Assembly (NCBI GenBank): GCA_934691935.1
Contig: CAKUTH010000001.1
Location: 316,950 to 380,949, forward strand
DNA from: an uncultured Candidatus Melainabacteria bacterium
GTDB lineage: Bacteria > Cyanobacteriota > Vampirovibrionia > Gastranaerophilales > Gastranaerophilaceae
Length of the DNA: 64,000 nucleotides
Direction: 5' to 3'
Each line of letters starts with the position of its first letter. Position 1 is the stretch's first letter. A model generated the notes under the pieces. It did no database searches. It was not told where the DNA came from and saw only the letters and a list, made by a program, of their open reading frames with translations. Position numbers and translations under genes: made by a program. Positions 60,024-64,000 of this stretch are shown piece by piece.

Positions 60024-60638
60024 ATGGATAAAAAAATTTCAGACAAAGTTATAAATAGATTAACATTATATCATTGTATTTTATCAGATTTTATTGACAA
60101 AAACATCGAGCATATTTCCAGCAAACAGATTGCTGAACTTTTGCATATAGATGATTCTCAAGTGCGCAAAGATATTAACATATTGAACAATTCTGGCAAA
60201 TCCCGCATTGGCTACATTGTAAAAGAATTAAAAATTTCAATTGAAAAAACTCTAGGATTTAAAAAAACTAAAAAAGCAATAATCATCGGTGCTGGAAACC
60301 TTGGTACGGCAATTGCTAATTATGGGAATTTTACGGACTATGGATTAAAAATTCTTGCCATATTTGACAACGACAAAAATAAAATCGGAAAAGTTATCAA
60401 TGGTATGGAAATCCAAGATATGTATGAACTTGCAACAGTAGCGTCAAAAGAAGAAATTGACATCGCAATCCTAACTGTTCCAGGAAAATTTGCTCAATCT
60501 ACAGCTGATTTTTTAGTAAACGCTCATTTTAAATATATCTGGAATTTCACCCCGACAGTGCTTACCGTTCCAGATAACGTACAAGTTTGGAACGAAAATT
60601 TAATGGGAAACTTCTTGCAATTCACCTATAACATTTGA
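60024..60638 (+). CDS. rex: Redox-sensing transcriptional repressor Rex
   Basis: A 204-aa repressor that leaves DNA when NADH/NAD+ is high, in fermentative bacteria. The N-terminal winged helix (LTLYHCILSDFIDKN, SKQIAELLHIDDSQVRKDI, GKSRIGYIVKEL) is followed by a Rossmann domain with the GAGNLGTAIANYGNF dinucleotide motif and AIFDNDKNKIGK. The C-terminus matches the domain-swapped helix. It ends 39 bases inside the convergent coaX gene. Its targets are not obvious in the window. Confidence 0.95.
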   Translation: MDKKISDKVINRLTLYHCILSDFIDKNIEHISSKQIAELLHIDDSQVRKDINILNNSGKSRIGYIVKELKISIEKTLGFKKTKKAIIIGAGNLGTAIANYGNFTDYGLKILAIFDNDKNKIGKVINGMEIQDMYELATVASKEEIDIAILTVPGKFAQSTADFLVNAHFKYIWNFTPTVLTVPDNVQVWNENLMGNFLQFTYNI

Positions 60639-61388
60639 TGAATTAATTCCATACAAATAACGAAGTCCTTCAAGGGTTAATGTCGGATTTATAAAATCAA
60701 ATTGTCGTTTAAGATAATTTGCAATCAATCCAGAATATCCACCTGTTGCAACAAGCACAACCTTTTGTCCGAGTTCTTTTTCACATTGTTCCACAAGCCC
60801 GTCTATCATACAGGCAGTTCCTCTAATTACCCCAGATAAAATTGCATCATTTGTATTGTGACCGATTGCACAATTCGATAATGTTACATCCGCTTGAGGT
60901 AGTTTTGACGTAAATTTATTTAACGCCTTCATTTGGGACATAATTCCAAGAGAAATAATTCCGCCAACAAATTCTCCCCTAGCGTTGACTATATCAAAAG
61001 TTGTCGCAGTACCAAAATCAACAACAATTACAGGATGATTGTACAAAACATAAGCTCCAACAGCATTGGCAATCCTGTCAGCACCAGCTTCTTTTGGGTT
61101 GTCCAAACAAATTTTTACTCCTGTATTAATTTCTGTAGACAAAACAATTGCATCAAGTTTAAAAACCTCATCCACAGCTTTTTTGAACTTTGTCGTTAAT
61201 TCTTCAACCACCGAAGAAATTATGCATCCGTCAACAATATAATTTTTAAACAACGACTTCAAAAGCACTTCATATTCTTCTAACGACAAATCTTTGTCTG
61301 ATGCAAGCCTGAATTCTTCAACCAGCGCAACATCATCAAAAATTCCTAATGTAATACTTGTATTTCCAATATCTGCTGTTAACAACAT
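60600..61388 (-). CDS. coaX: Type III pantothenate kinase
   Basis: Phosphorylates pantothenate, first step to CoA; CoaX is the CoA-insensitive type. ADIGNTSITLGIF, GADRIANAVGAYV, VVDFGTATTFDIV and LVATGGYSGLIANYL are the ASKHA-type motifs of the CoaX family. 262 aa, normal. Its 3' end overlaps rex by 39 bases, an unusually long antiparallel overlap. Goes with panD (37457) in the CoA theme. Confidence 0.95.
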   Translation of the reverse strand: MLLTADIGNTSITLGIFDDVALVEEFRLASDKDLSLEEYEVLLKSLFKNYIVDGCIISSVVEELTTKFKKAVDEVFKLDAIVLSTEINTGVKICLDNPKEAGADRIANAVGAYVLYNHPVIVVDFGTATTFDIVNARGEFVGGIISLGIMSQMKALNKFTSKLPQADVTLSNCAIGHNTNDAILSGVIRGTACMIDGLVEQCEKELGQKVVLVATGGYSGLIANYLKRQFDFINPTLTLEGLRYLYGINSSNVIGELQEVSH

Positions 61389-61449
61389 TGTAGACTAATC
61401 CTTTATTTCAAGAATTAGTCTACATTAAACAAAAACTTTTTGCAAAACC

Positions 61450-61665
61450 TTATGCTGTTTGATCACCTGATTTTGATGCAGGACCAAATCCCATAATATT
61501 GGTTGCTGGTGGTGATACATAACCTGTAGCACCATTATATGCAGCAGCAATTTGATCTTCAAATTTTGCTTTCTTTTGTTCATCATTACTTGCTAAAAAT
61601 GCACCTTGCGCTTTTTCAGCTTTACCACCTTTGCCGATTGGTGAAATTGCATCTAAAAGACCCAT
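61450..61665 (-). CDS. Small protein, unknown (71 aa)
   Basis: A 71-aa frame with a good Shine-Dalgarno sequence (AAGGAGTATAAC). MGLLDAISPIGKGGKAEKAQ is followed by a polar, Gly/Ala/Pro-rich tail (PATNIMGFGPASKSGDQT). No signal, no membrane helix. Unrecognised; expressed as a separate unit between coaX and sdaAA. Confidence 0.65.
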   Translation of the reverse strand: MGLLDAISPIGKGGKAEKAQGAFLASNDEQKKAKFEDQIAAAYNGATGYVSPPATNIMGFGPASKSGDQTA

Positions 61666-61794
61666 AGTTATACTCCTTAAATATTTATACTTATCTCTTA
61701 TATATATATTAAGGATATAATTTCCACAAAATTGCTTAATTTAAACAAATTCGTTACATAAGTTAACAATTTCTTATTAATGCCTAATAAAACA

Positions 61795-62673
61795 TTATTT
61801 TTTCAAGATATTTTTTTCTAGTGCAATAGCTGTTTTTGTTTTAGCTAACCCACCTTGAGAACTTTCTTTCAATAACGGCGACATCAATTGTCCTGTCTGT
61901 TCCATCGCATCAACGACTTCGTCAATCGGAATTTTTGAAATAATATCGCTCATAGCAAGTTCAGATGCAGTAACCGCATGAATTGCCAAAAACGGATTAC
62001 GTTTAACACACGGAATTTCCACCAACCCGCAAACAGGGTCACAAGTTAGTCCCAAAACGTTTTTCAACGCTAGTGCAACAGCATTAATAATCTGTTTTAC
62101 AGAGCCACCACGCATCTGAGTAAGCGCAGAAGTAGCCATTGCAGAAGCTACACCACATTCAGCCTGACATCCGCCAACCGCACCAGCTAATGCCATTTTA
62201 TTTGCGACAAGTCTACCGACTTCTCCCGCCGTAATCAATGCATGAATTTGGTCACTTTCACTTATGCCATAATCCTCTGCATACGCGATTAAAACCGCTG
62301 GCACAATTCCACAAGAGCCAGCTGTCGGACAAGCCACAATCCTTCCCATTCTTAAATTTTGTTCTGAAGTAGCAAGGGCATAGGTCATAATTTTTTGCGC
62401 CGTTTCACCTAAAATAGCATTTGAGGTTTTAAATCTTTTTTGCAATTTATTGCAATCATCTCCACTCATCCCGCTAGGCGAAGGTTCTGTGGAATTTAAA
62501 CCAATTTTTATTGCATCTTTCATAGCATCAAGACTTTTTTTAGCTTGAAGCCTTACATTGTATTCAGTATATTCACCTTTTGAAACTTCATAATCTAATG
62601 CAATTTCATAAATGGGTTTATTTTGTTCTTTGCAAGTGTAATACAATTGTCTAAACGTTGAAATATTATTCAT
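61795..62673 (-). CDS. sdaAA: L-serine dehydratase, iron-sulfur-dependent, alpha subunit
   Basis: The catalytic subunit of the two-chain Fe-S L-serine dehydratase (serine to pyruvate and ammonia). Cys for the 4Fe-4S cluster appear in CPTAGSCGIVPAVL, AGAVGGCQAECGVAS and LTCDPVCGLVEIPCVKRN. 292 aa fits. The cluster is oxygen-sensitive, typical of anaerobes. The ATG overlaps the beta-subunit stop by one base (TAATG). Confidence 0.95.
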   Translation of the reverse strand: MNNISTFRQLYYTCKEQNKPIYEIALDYEVSKGEYTEYNVRLQAKKSLDAMKDAIKIGLNSTEPSPSGMSGDDCNKLQKRFKTSNAILGETAQKIMTYALATSEQNLRMGRIVACPTAGSCGIVPAVLIAYAEDYGISESDQIHALITAGEVGRLVANKMALAGAVGGCQAECGVASAMATSALTQMRGGSVKQIINAVALALKNVLGLTCDPVCGLVEIPCVKRNPFLAIHAVTASELAMSDIISKIPIDEVVDAMEQTGQLMSPLLKESSQGGLAKTKTAIALEKNILKK

Positions 62674-63341
62674 TAGCTTTCTAACTTCCTTATATATCTG
62701 ACAATATACATATTTTTCAGGTCACTCAAATTATTCAGGCAATTTTTCGACAAATCCCCATCAATACATATACACATAGAAGCATCTTTACCTTTTCCAC
62801 TTCTATCACAATGCAAAGATGCGATATTCACATTGTCAGCCTGAATTAAACTTGTTACCTCTGAAATTACGCCAGGTTTATCGTTATAAACAAGTAAAAT
62901 TGTGTTATATTTGCCATCCAAATTCACAGAAAAATTGTTAATATTGGTAATAACAATTTCACCTGCACCAATAGAATCACCACTAATTGTAAAATTCAAA
63001 CCACCTTCAAATATGAAATCAACCGCGTTTGGATGACGATTAAAATCTTCCAAAAACTCAAATTCATACTCAATTTCTTTTGCAATCGGCATGTCAAAAA
63101 TATTTTTTATACGCTCATCATCAACCGAAAGTCCTAAAACTCCCGCAAGCAAACCTTTATCTGTTCCATGACCTTTACCAGTCAAGGCATAAGAATTATA
63201 AAGTTTGAACGTAACCTTATCAGGTTTTGCATTATATATGTTTCTAGCCAAAAGTCCCAAACGAATAGCACCTGCAGTATGAGAACTTGAAGGACCTGCC
63301 ATTATCGGGGAAATTATATCAATTATTGAAGATTGTCGCAT
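62673..63341 (-). CDS. sdaAB: L-serine dehydratase, iron-sulfur-dependent, beta subunit
   Basis: The 222-aa beta subunit. DIISPIMAGPSSSHTAGAIR binds the substrate; YALTGKGHGTDKGLLAG follows. The C-terminal ACT domain is ILLVYNDKPGVISEVTSLIQ. AGAGGT precedes the start. A promoter lies at 63358-63385. It makes a two-gene operon for serine catabolism. Confidence 0.95.
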   Translation of the reverse strand: MRQSSIIDIISPIMAGPSSSHTAGAIRLGLLARNIYNAKPDKVTFKLYNSYALTGKGHGTDKGLLAGVLGLSVDDERIKNIFDMPIAKEIEYEFEFLEDFNRHPNAVDFIFEGGLNFTISGDSIGAGEIVITNINNFSVNLDGKYNTILLVYNDKPGVISEVTSLIQADNVNIASLHCDRSGKGKDASMCICIDGDLSKNCLNNLSDLKNMYIVRYIRKLES

Positions 63342-63357
63342 TTCTACCTCTTTAGTT

Positions 63358-63385
63358 ATTATAACATTAAAGCCATAATTGTAAA
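63358..63385 (-). promoter_or_regulatory. Promoter of sdaAB-sdaAA
   Basis: On the minus strand TTTACA (63380-63385) and TATAAT (63358-63363) are separated by 16 bases. The -35 lies in the loop of the inverted repeat at 63372-63404. Confidence 0.6.
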
Positions 63386-63404
63386 TAATTTGTAAAATTA
63401 TGGC
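63372..63404. repeat. Inverted repeat near the sdaAB promoter
   Basis: GCCATAATT (63372-63380) and AATTATGGC (63396-63404) are perfect 9-bp arms about 15 bases apart. It may be an operator or a stem in a leader. Confidence 0.45.
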
Positions 63405-63463
63405 AATTAATTTAGTTTTAAAGTTTTTATATATATGTGAAGGAAGTGTAGGAAGGTGTTTAT

Positions 63464-63604
63464 ATGTTCAGTCCAGAATTTATGAAGTATTTAATCAACT
63501 ATCAAAAATCAGAATTTACTCCAGAAGAAACGCAAAAAGAAATCAAATTCAAAAATCATAGTACGGGTAAACTTGCTGAAGTTTTGGCGATTATTGAGAA
63601 GTAA
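63464..63604 (+). CDS. Small protein, unknown (46 aa)
   Basis: A 46-residue frame with GGAAGG and AGGAAG upstream. MFSPEFMKYLINYQKSEFTP begins it, and a soluble helix STGKLAEVLAIIEK ends it. I recognise no family. It is the last gene before the tandem repeat array. Confidence 0.5.
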   Translation: MFSPEFMKYLINYQKSEFTPEETQKEIKFKNHSTGKLAEVLAIIEK

Positions 63605-63647
63605 ATGAACTTTCTCCTTTCCTTGTTAGGGAAGGTTGGGATGGGTA

Positions 63648-64000
63648 TCAACCCAAAACACCAATAACGTGTGTAGCGGTGTTTACAATATCGTTAAAAT
63701 TTCCAAACACCTTCAATAGCGAAGGTTACGATAACAGTTCCAGAGTGTTGCCTGCAAGCTCAGCTTAAATAAAAACCGTACGCATTATACGTCAACCCAA
63801 AACACCAATAACGTGTGTAGCGGTGTTTACAATATCGTTAAAATTTTCAAACACCTTCAATAGCGAAGTTTACGACAACAGTTCCAGTGTGTTGCCTGCA
63901 AGCTCAGCTTAAATAAAAACCGTACGCATTATACGTCAACCCAAAACACCAATAACGTGTGTAGCGGTGTTTACAATATCGTAAAAATTTTCAAACACCT
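63648..64000. repeat. 144-bp tandem repeat array (runs off the window)
   Basis: Unit starts are 144 bases apart (TCAACCCAAAACACC at 63648, 63792 and 63936). Copies 1 and 2 differ at only a few positions; copy 3 is cut by the window end. Each unit holds the inverted pair AAACACC/GGTGTTT and a second hairpin (ACCTTC/GAAGGT, best preserved in copy 1). All frames on both strands checked in a unit have stops, so it does not code for a repeat protein. This is most of the only gap longer than 300 bases without a gene. Confidence 0.85.

Noticed and set aside
63648..64000. CRISPR array at the window end
   Set aside because: The repeat period is 144 bases with no alternation of short identical repeats and unique spacers; adjacent units are alike along their whole length.

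Overview
The window looks like a chromosomal segment of a Gram-negative, anaerobic, gut-type relative of the Cyanobacteria (Candidatus Gastranaerophilales / Vampirovibrionia, formerly Melainabacteria). This is inferred from five signs. The sequence is AT-rich. There is an LPS-type outer-membrane gene set (lpxI, lpxB, kdsC, an LptD/OstA-like protein). Four prepilin-like proteins share the N-terminal motif FTLAEVLITLGIIGVVAA. Several large, apparently lineage-restricted membrane-associated proteins are present. The metabolism is oxygen-sensitive or fermentative (Fe-S serine dehydratase, Rex, radical SAM). No database search was possible, so the taxon is an inference.

Layout. 1-4.8 kb: glmS 3' end, metK, rsmG and a TPR/ATPase protein. 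4.9-10.8 kb: envelope operon (M23 peptidase, LptD-like, class II aldolase, lpxI, lpxB). 10.9-17.4 kb: lineage-specific protein, dGTPase, WecG/TagA glycosyltransferase, transketolase N-terminal subunit, YhcH, another lineage-specific protein and a uridine kinase-like protein. 17.5-20 kb: small secreted protein, prepilin-like gene A with a poly-G leader, and two small lineage proteins. 20-25.3 kb: mazG, a small protein, two paralogous APC permeases and glyQ. 25.4-31 kb: WG-repeat protein, radical SAM, NhaD/ArsB transporter with an OadG-like partner, kdsC, queD. 31-37.8 kb: uppP, two lineage-specific proteins translationally linked to a GH13 enzyme, panD. 37.8-41.7 kb: yajQ, rplT/rpmI, metallo-hydrolase, XRE regulator with a four-site operator, prepilin-like gene. 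41.8-47.4 kb: nadE with a degenerate glutaminase domain, then murC-murB-ddl-ftsQ. 47.5-53.9 kb: RHH regulator missed by simple ORF length cut-offs, prepilin-like gene, leuS, lspA and prepilin-like gene B. 54-57.6 kb: rluD-type gene, lapA-like gene, YtxH/DUF948 cluster. 57.6-63.3 kb: murT, pdxJ, rex, coaX, sdaAA/sdaAB. 63.6 kb to the end: a 144-bp tandem repeat that runs off the window.

Most notable. (1) Prepilin-like gene B (52.5-53.9 kb) ends in a GC-rich segment (86 of 150 bases, 57% G+C) rich in NNC/NNT codons, as expected of the variable region of a diversity-generating retroelement. No reverse transcriptase lies in the window. (2) Genes A and B, 35 kb apart, share a ~106-bp 5' module carrying a 12-G homopolymer. 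In both, an ATG with a ribosome-binding site upstream reads into the G tract and would join the prepilin frame only if the tract changed length, which suggests phase-variable prepilins. (3) Several genes have a promoter -10 box exactly six bases before the ATG and no Shine-Dalgarno sequence, which suggests leaderless mRNAs.

Together the genes describe envelope construction (peptidoglycan precursors, lipid A, undecaprenyl recycling), cofactor and tRNA housekeeping, and a set of variable surface or secretion-linked prepilins.
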